Part shown: in pieces, positions 17,069 to 25,069 of the stretch
How positions within the stretch are numbered: position 1 is the stretch's first letter
Layout of the letters: each line of letters opens with the position of its first letter
Made by a program: the position numbers and the translations under genes
The notes under the pieces: model-generated
Database searches by the model: none
Told to the model about the DNA's origin: nothing
Seen by the model: only the letters and a program-made list of their open reading frames with translations
Assembly: GCF_040629175.1 (NCBI RefSeq)
Contig: NZ_JBEXUX010000001.1
Location: 639,456-703,455 of the forward strand
Direction: 5' to 3'
Length of the DNA stretch: 64,000 nt
DNA from: Embleya sp040629175
GTDB taxonomy: Bacteria; Actinomycetota; Actinomycetes; Streptomycetales; Streptomycetaceae

Positions 17069-18358
17069 ATGTACCTCACCATCGCCCCGACCCAGGTCCC
17101 CCGCACACTCCGTGCCTGCATGCACGGGCTCGTGGTGCTGCTGCTCGCCCTCGCGGCGCTGCGCGCGCTGGTCGGCACCGACGTGTCGAGCGCGCGGGCC
17201 GCTTTGATCGTGGTCGGTGTGGTGGTCACGGCCGGGGTGTACGCGGCCGGCAATCTGCTGCCTTCGGTGGGGCCCTCGCGGCGTGCGTCGATGGTGTGGT
17301 TGGGGTGTCTGACGCTGGCGTGGGGTGGGTTCTACGCGCTGACGGCGGAGGGGATCTGGTTTGCCTTCCCGCTGTTCTTCCTGGTTCCGCATTTGTTGCC
17401 GGTGCGGCTCGCGGTGCCGGCGGTGGCCGGGCTGACGGTGCTGGCGATCGTGGGGTACGGGATGCATCGCGGCGAGTTCGCGGTGGGCATGGTGCTCGGT
17501 CCGGTGCTGGGTGCGGCGGTGGCGGTGGCGACCGTGCTGGGCTATCAGGCGCTCCAGCGGGAGAGCGAGGAGCGCCGCCGGTTGGTGGAGGACGTGGTTG
17601 CGGCGCGTGCCTCGCTGGCTGCGGCCGAGCGGCATGCCGGGGTGCTTGCGGAGCGTGAGCGGTTGGCCCGGGAGATCCACGACACGCTCGCGCAGGGCTT
17701 CAGCAGCATCCAGTTGTTGCTGCGCGCGGCGGAGCGGGCGCTGCCGGCGGATCCGCTCGCGGCGGATCGGCACGTGCGGCTGGCCAGGATTACCGCGACG
17801 GACAATCTGGCCGAGGCGCGCCGCTTCGTGCGGGCGTTGGCGCCGCCGGAGTTGGACGGGTCCTCGTTGCCGGCGGCGTTGGAGCGACTGTGTGCTCGGA
17901 CGGCGGCCGAGGCCGAGTTGGACGTGCGCTTCCACAACACGGGCGACGCGGTGGGACTGCCGACCGCCGTCGAGGTGGCGTTGCTGCGGATTGCCCAGTC
18001 GGCGCTGGGGAACACCGTGCGGCACGCGGGGGCGTCCCGGGTGGAGGTGACGCTGAGTCACATGGACGCGTCGGTGACGTTGGACGTGGTGGATGACGGG
18101 CGGGGGTTCGATCCGGCGGGGCGGCTCGGCGGGCCCGGGCGCGGTGGTGAGGGTGGGTCGGGTGGTACCGGGTTCGGGTTGGCGGCGATGCGGACTCGGG
18201 CGGCGGAGTTGGGTGGAGTGCTGACCGTGGAGTCCGGAGTGGGGCAGGGGGCGGCGATCGCGGTGACATTTTCGGTGCCGGTGGTGGCCGCGGTGCCGGT
18301 GGTGCCCGTGGTGCCGGTGGCGGCGGGTTCGGGTTCGGAGGGTGGGACGGCGCGGTGA
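17069..18358 (+). CDS. Two-component sensor histidine kinase, NarX/HisKA_3 type
   Basis: The 429-aa protein has about five to six membrane helices in residues 18-170, a short coiled linker, then the HisKA_3 dimerisation domain with the phospho-acceptor box RLAREIHDTLAQGFSS (His about residue 208). The HATPase domain follows, with LLRIAQSALGNTVRHAGAS and VVDDGRGFD. The C-terminus is an unusual low-complexity Val-Pro-Val repeat, encoded by repeated GGTGCCGGTGGTG-type DNA around 18275-18320. The kinase overlaps its response regulator by four bases. It senses a signal within or near the membrane and probably controls the divergent ABC exporter. Confidence 0.93.
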   Translation: MYLTIAPTQVPRTLRACMHGLVVLLLALAALRALVGTDVSSARAALIVVGVVVTAGVYAAGNLLPSVGPSRRASMVWLGCLTLAWGGFYALTAEGIWFAFPLFFLVPHLLPVRLAVPAVAGLTVLAIVGYGMHRGEFAVGMVLGPVLGAAVAVATVLGYQALQRESEERRRLVEDVVAARASLAAAERHAGVLAERERLAREIHDTLAQGFSSIQLLLRAAERALPADPLAADRHVRLARITATDNLAEARRFVRALAPPELDGSSLPAALERLCARTAAEAELDVRFHNTGDAVGLPTAVEVALLRIAQSALGNTVRHAGASRVEVTLSHMDASVTLDVVDDGRGFDPAGRLGGPGRGGEGGSGGTGFGLAAMRTRAAELGGVLTVESGVGQGAAIAVTFSVPVVAAVPVVPVVPVAAGSGSEGGTAR

Positions 18359-18984
18359 TTCGGTTGTTGTTGGCCGACGACCATCCGATCGTGCGGGCCG
18401 GGCTGCGGGCGGTGTTGGCGGCGGAGCCGGACTTCGTGGTGGTGGGCGAGGCGGACAGTGCCGAGCGGGCGATCGAGTTGGCTCGTTCGCTGGCGCCGGA
18501 CGTGGTGCTGATGGATCTGCGGTTCCGGGAAGGCGGGATGCACGGGAACGCGGCCACGGCGGCGATCACGGCGTTGCCGGATGCGCCGCATGTGCTGGTG
18601 CTGACGACGTATGACACCGATGCGGACATCTTGGCGGCGGTGGAGTCGGGGGCGTTGGGCTATCTGTTGAAGGACGCCCCGCCTGAGGAGCTGGCCGCCG
18701 CGGTGCGTACCGCGGCGGCGGGCGAATCGGCGCTCGCACCGCGGATCGCGGGCCGCCTGCTGAGCCGACTGCGCGATCCGCTGCCGAGCCTGACGAGCCG
18801 CGAGGTCGAGGTGCTGAGTCTGGTCGCGGACGGGTTGTCGAACCTGGCGATCAGCCGGGCGTTGTTTTTGAGCCAGGCGACGGTGAAGTCGCATCTGGTG
18901 CACATCTACGCGAAGTTGGGCGTTGATTCGCGCACGGCGGCGGTTGCGACGGCGGTGCAGCGGGGGGTGCTGAGTCGGGGATGA
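18355..18984 (+). CDS. NarL/LuxR-type response regulator
   Basis: The 209-aa protein starts with GTG overlapping the kinase stop (GTGA). The receiver domain has the acidic pair in LLADDHP, the phosphorylated aspartate in VVLMDLRF (about D48), the Thr in VLTTYD and the Lys in YLLKDAPPEEL. The C-terminal LuxR helix-turn-helix is LTSREVEVLSLVADGLSNLAISRAL followed by QATVKSHLVHIYAKLGV. It is the DNA-binding partner of the upstream kinase. Confidence 0.95.
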   Translation: MIRLLLADDHPIVRAGLRAVLAAEPDFVVVGEADSAERAIELARSLAPDVVLMDLRFREGGMHGNAATAAITALPDAPHVLVLTTYDTDADILAAVESGALGYLLKDAPPEELAAAVRTAAAGESALAPRIAGRLLSRLRDPLPSLTSREVEVLSLVADGLSNLAISRALFLSQATVKSHLVHIYAKLGVDSRTAAVATAVQRGVLSRG

Positions 18985-19104
18985 GGCGGGTGGGCCCGGG
19001 TCGCGGGCGGAGTGGGAACCGCAGCGTCCGGGCCCGGGGCGACGGGTGGGTGTGCCGCCCGGAGGCGTGCGGGTTCGTGGCGGGGGCGGGCGTAGGGTCT
19101 CGGC

Positions 19105-20190
19105 ATGACCGTGTTGCACGTGAAGGGCCGGGTGCTGGTTGGTCCGGACGAGGTTCGGGACGAGATGTGGGTCGTGGGTGGGCGGGTCACCTTCGATCGG
19201 CCCGGGTCGGTCGAGGTCGATGCGACGTTGGAGGGCTGGGTGCTTCCCGGTCTGGTCGACGCGCATTGCCACGTCGGGATCGACGAGCATGGGGCCGTCG
19301 ACGCCGCGACGTCCGAGCGTCAGGCGCGGACCGACCGGGACGCGGGTGCGCTGTTGTTGCGGGACGCGGGTTCGGCGGCCGACACGCGCTGGATCGACGG
19401 CCGGGAGGACCTCCCTCGGCTGATCCGCGCGGGGCGCCATCTGGCCCGACCCCGGCGCTACATCCGCAACTACGCGCACGAGATCGAGCCCGGCGACCTG
19501 ACCGCGTTCGTGATCCAGGAGGCCCGGCGCGGCGACGGCTGGGTCAAGTTGGTCGGCGACTGGATCGACCGGGACACCGGCGACCTGTCCCCGCTGTGGC
19601 CCCTGGACGCGCTCAAGGAGGCGATCGCCGCGGCGCACGCCGAGGGCGCCCGGGTCACCGCCCACTGCTTCGCCGAGAACTCGCTGCCGGACCTGATCGA
19701 GGCGGGCATCGACTGCATCGAGCACGCCACCGGCCTGACCGAGGACCTGATCCCGCTGTTCGCCGAGCGCGGCGTGGCGATCGTGCCGACGCTGGTCAAC
19801 ATCGCCACCTTCCCCGGCATCGCCGACCAGGCGAGCGGCAAGTTCCCGACCTACGCCGCCCACATGCGCGCGCTGCACGCGAACCGCTACGCCACGGTCC
19901 GGGCGGCCTACGACGCCAGCATCCCGATCTTCGTCGGCACCGACGCGGGCGGCTCGCTGCCGCACGGCCTGGTCGCCGACGAGGTGGCCGAACTGGTCGC
20001 GGCCGGCATCCCCGCCCTCGACGCCCTCTCCGCCGCCTGCTGGTCCGCCCGCACCTGGCTCGGCCGCGAGGCCCTCACCGAGGGCGCCTCCGCCGACCTG
20101 GTCGTCTACGCGGCGGACCCGCGCACCGACGTCGGCGTCCTGGCCGCCCCCCACGCGGTCGTCCTCCGCGGCAGGGTGATGCCCCGCTGA
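19105..20190 (+). CDS. Metal-dependent amidohydrolase (imidazolonepropionase/dihydroorotase-like superfamily)
   Basis: The 361-aa protein has the amidohydrolase-1 pattern: a beta-sandwich N-terminus, then VLPGLVDAHCHVG with the HxH metal pair (His about 54 and 56). A lysine that may be the carboxylated bridging ligand is in GWVKLVGDW. Histidines follow in VTAHCFAEN and CIEHATG, and the catalytic aspartate is in VGTDAGGSLPHG. The C-terminal strand returns with EGASADLVVYAADP. The family hydrolyses cyclic amides, imides or prolyl dipeptides; the substrate is not evident. It ends 13 bases from the convergent LIV-type ATPase gene. Confidence 0.9.
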   Translation: MTVLHVKGRVLVGPDEVRDEMWVVGGRVTFDRPGSVEVDATLEGWVLPGLVDAHCHVGIDEHGAVDAATSERQARTDRDAGALLLRDAGSAADTRWIDGREDLPRLIRAGRHLARPRRYIRNYAHEIEPGDLTAFVIQEARRGDGWVKLVGDWIDRDTGDLSPLWPLDALKEAIAAAHAEGARVTAHCFAENSLPDLIEAGIDCIEHATGLTEDLIPLFAERGVAIVPTLVNIATFPGIADQASGKFPTYAAHMRALHANRYATVRAAYDASIPIFVGTDAGGSLPHGLVADEVAELVAAGIPALDALSAACWSARTWLGREALTEGASADLVVYAADPRTDVGVLAAPHAVVLRGRVMPR

Positions 20191-20203
20191 CCCTGTTGGG
20201 AGG

Positions 20204-20884
20204 CTATGTGCGGTGGGACGTCGTGGGGTGGGATCGGTATTCGGTGGGGTCGCCGCGGAAGGTTACGGTGCCTCGGCCGAGGGTGTAGACGACCTCGGCG
20301 CGGGTCAGGGCTTCGCCGGTGTGTTGTTCGACCAGGATTACCGTGCGGTCGGCGGCGGCGAGGGTGGTGACGACCCGGTAGAGGTGGGCGGCGACCCGGG
20401 GGGCCAGGCCCTGGCTGAGTTCGTCCAGGAGGAGGAGCCGGGTCGGGGTGAGCAGGGCGCGGGCGACCGCGAGCATCTGTTGTTCGCCGCCGGAGAGGGT
20501 GCCGGCCCGCTGGGTCAGCCGGTCGGCCAGGACCGGGAACGCGGTCAGCGCGGGGCCGATGTCGCCGCCGTCGGCGAACAGCTTCAGGTTGTCGGCCACC
20601 GACAGACCGGCGAATACGCCGCCGCGTTCGGGGATCAGCGTCAGGCCCGCGCGGGCCCGGCGGTCGGCGGGCCATTCCGTGATGTCCACCCCGTTCCAGA
20701 GCACCCGGCCGGTGCTCGGGCGGATCAGGCCGGCCAGCGTGTTCAAGAGCGTGCTGCGGCCCGAGCCGTTGCGGCCGACCAGGGCGGTCACCGCGCCCGC
20801 CGGGAACTCCAGGTCGACGCCGTGCAGCGCCTCGATCGGGCCGTAACGCACCCGAAGTCCGGTGACCGACAGGGCGATCGGCAT
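20204..20884 (-). CDS. livF: LIV-type ABC transporter ATP-binding protein (LivF-like)
   Basis: The 226-aa protein has Walker A GRNGSGRS (with Arg instead of the usual Lys in GxxGxGK), the Q-loop region LIPERGGVFAGLSV, signature LSGGEQQM, and Walker B LLLLDELSQGL with Ser-Gln where Pro-Ser is common. These are LivF hallmarks apart from the Walker A change. The GxxGxGR substitution of the catalytic lysine is unusual; this subunit may be a degenerate ATP site working in a heterodimer with the LivG-like subunit. Its ATG overlaps the LivG stop by one base. Confidence 0.88.
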   Translation of the reverse strand: MPIALSVTGLRVRYGPIEALHGVDLEFPAGAVTALVGRNGSGRSTLLNTLAGLIRPSTGRVLWNGVDITEWPADRRARAGLTLIPERGGVFAGLSVADNLKLFADGGDIGPALTAFPVLADRLTQRAGTLSGGEQQMLAVARALLTPTRLLLLDELSQGLAPRVAAHLYRVVTTLAAADRTVILVEQHTGEALTRAEVVYTLGRGTVTFRGDPTEYRSHPTTSHRT

Positions 20885-21657
20885 CAGAGGTACACCTCCC
20901 GGGCGCGCGCGTCGGCGCGGATCTCGGCCGGCGTGCCGGACGCCACGATCCGGCCCGCGGCCATCACGTGCACCGTGTCGGCGACGCCGAAGACCAGGTC
21001 CATGTCGTGTTCGACCAGCAGGACGGCCAGACCGTCGGCGGCCAGCGCGCGCAGTTCGTGGCGCAGCCGGTCGGCCTGCGCGTCGTCCAGTCCGCTGGCC
21101 GGCTCGTCCAGGAGCAGTACCGAGGGGGACGCCGTGAGGGCGCGGGCCAGTTCGACCATGCGCAGGATCCCGGCCGGGAGTTCGCCCGCCGGCGTGTGTG
21201 CGTGCTCGGTCAACGCGAGCCGGCGCAGCGCCGCCTCGACCGCGACCCTGGTCCGCCCCCGGGCCGGGTCGGGCAGGCCCAGCAGTCGGGCCGGCGCCGA
21301 GGCCCCGGACCGGTTCTCCGCCGCCACCCGCAGGTTGTCCACCACCGTCAGGCTGGGGAACACCGACACCACCTGGAACGTACGGGCCAACCCGAGCCGG
21401 GCCCGCCGATGCGCCGGCAGCCGGGTGACGTCCCGTCCGCCCAGGTGGACCCGCCCGGCGTCGACCCGACCACCCGCGAGGCAGTCGAACAGGGTGCTCT
21501 TGCCGGCCCCGTTCGGCCCGATCACCGCCGTCACCAGGCCCGCCGGCACGACCAGATCCACCCCGTCCACGGCCCGCAGGCCGCCGAATCGCCGGACGAT
21601 CCCGGCGGCCCGCAGCGCATCCTCGCCGGGAGCCGCCCGCGACCCGGGCCCGCTCAC
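20884..21657 (-). CDS. livG: LIV-type ABC transporter ATP-binding protein (LivG-like)
   Basis: The 257-aa protein starts with GTG at 21657 overlapping the permease stop (GTGA). Walker A is GPNGAGKS, followed by FDCLAGG and the LivG-type FQVVSVFPSLTVVDNL. The signature region is ELPAGILRMVELARAL, a weak match to LSGGQ, and Walker B is VLLLDEPASGLD. The LivG-type C-terminal region is present (VLLVEHDMDLVFGVADTVHVM). It supplies an intact Walker A and partners the LivF-like subunit and the fused permease. The consensus LSGGQ motif appears only in the LivF-like subunit, so each ATPase subunit has one atypical motif. Confidence 0.9.
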   Translation of the reverse strand: MSGPGSRAAPGEDALRAAGIVRRFGGLRAVDGVDLVVPAGLVTAVIGPNGAGKSTLFDCLAGGRVDAGRVHLGGRDVTRLPAHRRARLGLARTFQVVSVFPSLTVVDNLRVAAENRSGASAPARLLGLPDPARGRTRVAVEAALRRLALTEHAHTPAGELPAGILRMVELARALTASPSVLLLDEPASGLDDAQADRLRHELRALAADGLAVLLVEHDMDLVFGVADTVHVMAAGRIVASGTPAEIRADARAREVYL

Positions 21658-23549
21658 GGCCGCACCCGCGCACGCAGCGTGCGACCGAGCGGCGTGAGGC
21701 GGACCGGAATCGGCTCCACCGGTGCGGCCGGGCGACCCGCGACCAGGCGCAACACCGTGGCCGGGACGCCCCCGGGCATCCGGGACAGGAGCACGGCCAA
21801 GGCGCCGACCACGATCGTGGACATGCCGGCCGTGGTCGCCGCGTCCAGGGCCACCACCAGGCCGGCGGCCAACACCGCCCCCGCCGCGCTGTCCACGCCG
21901 AACACCACCACCGCCGCGAACCACACCAGGCCCAGGACCGGATCGAAGGCCGCCGCGTCGAAGGCCCGGCCGCCCATCCCCAGCAGCGCGCCGCCCAGCG
22001 CGGCCACCCCCGCGCCGACCGCGAAGACGAACACCTTGGCGGATGCGACGTCCACCCCGGCCGCCGCCGCGCCCCCCTCGTGGTCACGGACCGCGACCAG
22101 CATCCGGCCGAGTCGGCTCACATGCAACCGGCGGATCACCAGCAGGACCAAGCCGAGGCAGGCCAACTCCAGGGCGTAGAAAGCCCGTTCGCCCTCGAAG
22201 GGCCAGGGGTGATCGAGCACCGCGTCGGTGCCGAAGCGGGGTTGGGCGAAGACGAACCGGCTGACCACCGCGGCCACCGCGAACGTGGTCAGCGCCAGCG
22301 TCAACCCGCGCCGGCGAATCGCCGGCCACCCGGTCAACAGGCCGACCGGCACCACCAGCAGCGCGGCCAGGAACAGCGCGAGCAGGCCCGGGACCTGCCG
22401 ACCCATGAGCTGCCCGGCGAACAGCGCGCCCAGCCCCGCGAACCCGGCCTGGCCGAGCGAGATCTGCCCCGCGTACCCGGTGAGCATCACCAGCGACACG
22501 AACACGATCGCCAGCGCCGGTACCTGCTGGGCGATCCGCAGATGCTCCGCGCCCAGGGCCAGGGGGGCCGCGGCGACCGCGACGAACGGCACCCACCAAC
22601 CCGCCGGCGCACTCTCGCCGCGCCCGGTCCCCAGCCGGGTCGCCGCGCGTGTGCCGTCCGGGCCGCCCACCTCGACCATCCGCGGCAACACCAGCAGCGC
22701 GACCAGCATCACCACCACGAACAGGTTCGCCTGGAGTGCCTGGATCAGCCCCCACGAGTCGAGTTCGAGCCGGGACAGTTCGCTCTGCCCCACCCCGATC
22801 GCCAACGCCGCCAGGATCGCCACCGGCAGACTGGCCAGCCGGGCGACCACCGCGACGCCGATCGTCTCCAGCACGAGCAGGGTCAGTCCGTACGGATCCA
22901 GCCGCAGGTGTGGTGCCAGCAGCACCCCGGTCAACCCGGCCAGCATCGACCCGAAGGCCCAACCCGCCGCGGCCACCCGGTCGGCCGGCACCCCCGCCAG
23001 CTCGGCCAGCGCCCGCCGGTCCACCACCGCGCGCAGTCGCACGCCGAACCGGGTGTACCGGGTCACCCCGGCCACCAGCACGGCGACCGCGATCACCACG
23101 CCCAACTCGACCAGCGTGCCGGTCGGCACCGACGTGTCGCCGGGCAGCCCGACCGATCCGGTCGGCACGATCGACGGCGGATCCAGCCGCGCCTGGGTGC
23201 CCCAGGTCAGCGTCGCGATGCCGACCAGGAGCACGAACACGCCCAGCGAGGCGACCAGCATCCGGGCCGGGCCCGCCCCTTCGCGGTGCAGCCCGCGAAA
23301 GACGAAGCGCTCCAGGACCAGGCCGAGCGCGGGCGCCACCACGCCCACGTCGAGCAGTACGGCCGCCCACAGCGGCCAGCCCCACACCCGCACCTGCTGC
23401 CAGACCAGGTAGGCGACGATCATCGCCAGCGCGCCGAAGGACAGGTTGAAGACGCCGGTCGCCCGGTACGAGGTGATCATCCCGACCGCCGCGAGCGCCG
23501 CGATCGCGCCCACGCCCAGTCCGGCCAGGGCCAGTTCCAGAGTGAGCAC
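21654..23549 (-). CDS. Fused LivH-LivM-like ABC permease
   Basis: The 631-aa protein joins two LIV-type permeases in one chain. The first half (about residues 1-285) resembles LivH, with AALAAVGMITSYRATGVFNLSFGALAMI and a FGSMLAGLTGVLLAP segment. The second (about residues 315-600) resembles LivM, with LVMLTGYAGQISLGQAGFAGLGALFAGQLM and ALGGALLGMGGRAFD. About 16-18 membrane helices are expected. The start is the GTG at 23549, six bases beyond the stop of the upstream membrane protein gene; the ribosome binding site is poor. A single-chain permease would fix the stoichiometry that is normally a heterodimer. Substrates may be amino acids, amides or urea-like compounds. Confidence 0.9.
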   Translation of the reverse strand: MLTLELALAGLGVGAIAALAAVGMITSYRATGVFNLSFGALAMIVAYLVWQQVRVWGWPLWAAVLLDVGVVAPALGLVLERFVFRGLHREGAGPARMLVASLGVFVLLVGIATLTWGTQARLDPPSIVPTGSVGLPGDTSVPTGTLVELGVVIAVAVLVAGVTRYTRFGVRLRAVVDRRALAELAGVPADRVAAAGWAFGSMLAGLTGVLLAPHLRLDPYGLTLLVLETIGVAVVARLASLPVAILAALAIGVGQSELSRLELDSWGLIQALQANLFVVVMLVALLVLPRMVEVGGPDGTRAATRLGTGRGESAPAGWWVPFVAVAAAPLALGAEHLRIAQQVPALAIVFVSLVMLTGYAGQISLGQAGFAGLGALFAGQLMGRQVPGLLALFLAALLVVPVGLLTGWPAIRRRGLTLALTTFAVAAVVSRFVFAQPRFGTDAVLDHPWPFEGERAFYALELACLGLVLLVIRRLHVSRLGRMLVAVRDHEGGAAAAGVDVASAKVFVFAVGAGVAALGGALLGMGGRAFDAAAFDPVLGLVWFAAVVVFGVDSAAGAVLAAGLVVALDAATTAGMSTIVVGALAVLLSRMPGGVPATVLRLVAGRPAAPVEPIPVRLTPLGRTLRARVRP

Positions 23550-23554
23550 GAGGC

Positions 23555-24181
23555 TCAGCCGCCGGTCGCCGGCGCGATCGGCCCGCCGGGACCGGAGTCG
23601 TCGACCCCGCCGGACGGTGCCGAGACCGGTCCCGGGTCGCACAACCGGCACGGCCGCAGGTCCTTGAGCCGGATGGTCGCCTCGTCCACGGGGAACACGC
23701 CGTTCTTGCCCAGCACGAGCGAGCACTCGGGCCGGTGGTAGCGCGCTCCGCCCGGCACCGTGACCCACGCCGCCGCGGCCGGCTCCGGCTGTCCCGCCTC
23801 GGCGGCCGGCACCGGCTCGACCAGCAGTTCGTACAACCGGCCCACCATCTCGCGCAGTTCCGCGTCCACCGCACCGGACTCGCCCGACGCACCGCGCCGG
23901 GTGCCCACCACGAGCACCGCACCCGCGACGATCAGCGCCGCGCCCGGAATGGTGGCCGAGGCCAGATACGGCAACTGGCGGGCCTCGTACCGCTCACCCG
24001 ACACGCCGTACCAACCCAGCGCGCACAGCAGCGCGCCGCACAACCCGACCAGCCAGCCGCCATGCGTGCGCAACAACCGCCGCAAACCCTCCAGGGTCGC
24101 CGCCGCGCCGGTCGTACGCTGTCGTTCGATAGGGGAGTTCGCCCTTCCCGTGGAACCTGCCGAGTCCGTCGAACCTGCCAT
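23555..24181 (-). CDS. Membrane protein with C-terminal His-Cys/Cys-x-x-Cys motif
   Basis: The 208-aa protein (ATG 24181; an upstream ATG at 24250 would add 23 residues) has two membrane helices, about residues 42-60 and 72-92. A C-terminal segment carries YHRPECSLV and, about 25 residues on, LRPCRLCDP. That His-x-x-x-Cys plus Cys-x-x-Cys arrangement resembles the small metal-binding module of Ada-type proteins. It is the first gene of the LIV-type operon and directly precedes the fused permease. Its role in transport, perhaps sensing or substrate capture, is inferred from location only. Confidence 0.75.
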   Translation of the reverse strand: MAGSTDSAGSTGRANSPIERQRTTGAAATLEGLRRLLRTHGGWLVGLCGALLCALGWYGVSGERYEARQLPYLASATIPGAALIVAGAVLVVGTRRGASGESGAVDAELREMVGRLYELLVEPVPAAEAGQPEPAAAAWVTVPGGARYHRPECSLVLGKNGVFPVDEATIRLKDLRPCRLCDPGPVSAPSGGVDDSGPGGPIAPATGG

Positions 24182-24308
24182 AGGGTCCACCCGTCGAGTC
24201 CGCCCGATCGCGTATTCGTGCCTCAGCGTAGTTCTCCGGGATCTGGTCATACGGCTCGGAACACGATTGGATACCGAGTCGCACGTGGCAACATGACTTG
24301 CCGGTAAC

Positions 24309-24323
24309 CCAGGTACTACCTGG
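24309..24323. promoter_or_regulatory. Inverted repeat CCAGGT-ACT-ACCTGG between divergent operons
   Basis: A perfect 6-3-6 inverted repeat lies in the 191-base space between the minus-strand LIV operon and the plus-strand lipoprotein/binding-protein pair. Its position makes it a candidate operator for both transcripts, but there is no regulator gene beside it. Confidence 0.4.
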
Positions 24324-24372
24324 CTACATCAACAGCAACAGGACGCCGGGCGACCGGCGGAACGGGTGGTGA

Positions 24373-25014
24373 ATGCACGTGAGCGTGGACATGATCAACG
24401 AGCGGGCGACAACGGGTTCCGGCGTCGGTCGTCGCAAGGGGACGCGTCGGGCATGGCTGGCCCTGCCGGTGGCGGCGGTGCTGGTGATGTCCGGTTGCAG
24501 CAGCGACGACGACAAGAAGGACGACAAGGCGAAGGGATCACCGTCGGCGTCCGCGCCGGCCGCCCCCGCGGCGACGACGCCCGCGCCCGCCGCGAGCACG
24601 CCGGCCGCGCCCGGCGGCGCCTCCAGCGCACCGCCGGCCGCCGGTGGCACCACGCTGACCGGCGAGGAGAAGAAGGTCGCCGACAACTGGGACAAGCTGT
24701 TCGACAACGCCACGCCGCTCGCGGACCGCAAGGCGGTCCTGGAGAACGCGGACAAGGTGGGTTCGCTCGTCGACACCCTCGCCAACGACCCGCTGGCCAA
24801 GCAGGTCACCTCCAAGACCACCGCGGTCAAGATCAGCGGTGACAAGGCCGCCGTGTCGTTCGACATCCTGCTCGCCGGCAACCCGGCGCTGCCCGGCCAG
24901 AACGGCCAGGCCGTCAAGCAGGACGGCACCTGGAAGGTCAGCCTGACCACCGTCTGCACCCTGGTCACCGCGCTCAAGCCGGGCACCGTGGTCGAGGGTT
25001 GCCCCAAGGCCTGA
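24373..25014 (+). CDS. Putative lipoprotein of unknown function
   Basis: The 213-aa protein has a positively charged N-terminus (GRRKGTRRAW), a hydrophobic segment (LALPVAAVLVMSGC) and a lipobox VMSGC, so Cys is expected to be lipidated. A Lys/Asp-rich and then Ala/Pro/Thr-rich spacer of about 50 residues follows, then a small globular domain of about 115 residues (EEKKVADNWDKLFDN to TVVEGCPKA). The domain has an NTF2-like or low-molecular-weight antigen feel (dimension, GKAAVSFDILLAG, QDGTWKVSLTTVC). It is 55 bases before the LIV binding protein, so the two are probably one transcript. Confidence 0.8.
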   Translation: MHVSVDMINERATTGSGVGRRKGTRRAWLALPVAAVLVMSGCSSDDDKKDDKAKGSPSASAPAAPAATTPAPAASTPAAPGGASSAPPAAGGTTLTGEEKKVADNWDKLFDNATPLADRKAVLENADKVGSLVDTLANDPLAKQVTSKTTAVKISGDKAAVSFDILLAGNPALPGQNGQAVKQDGTWKVSLTTVCTLVTALKPGTVVEGCPKA

Positions 25015-25069
25015 CCCGCACCCCCGAACGGGCCTACAGCCGCCACCACCGGGCCACCGAGGAGCACGC

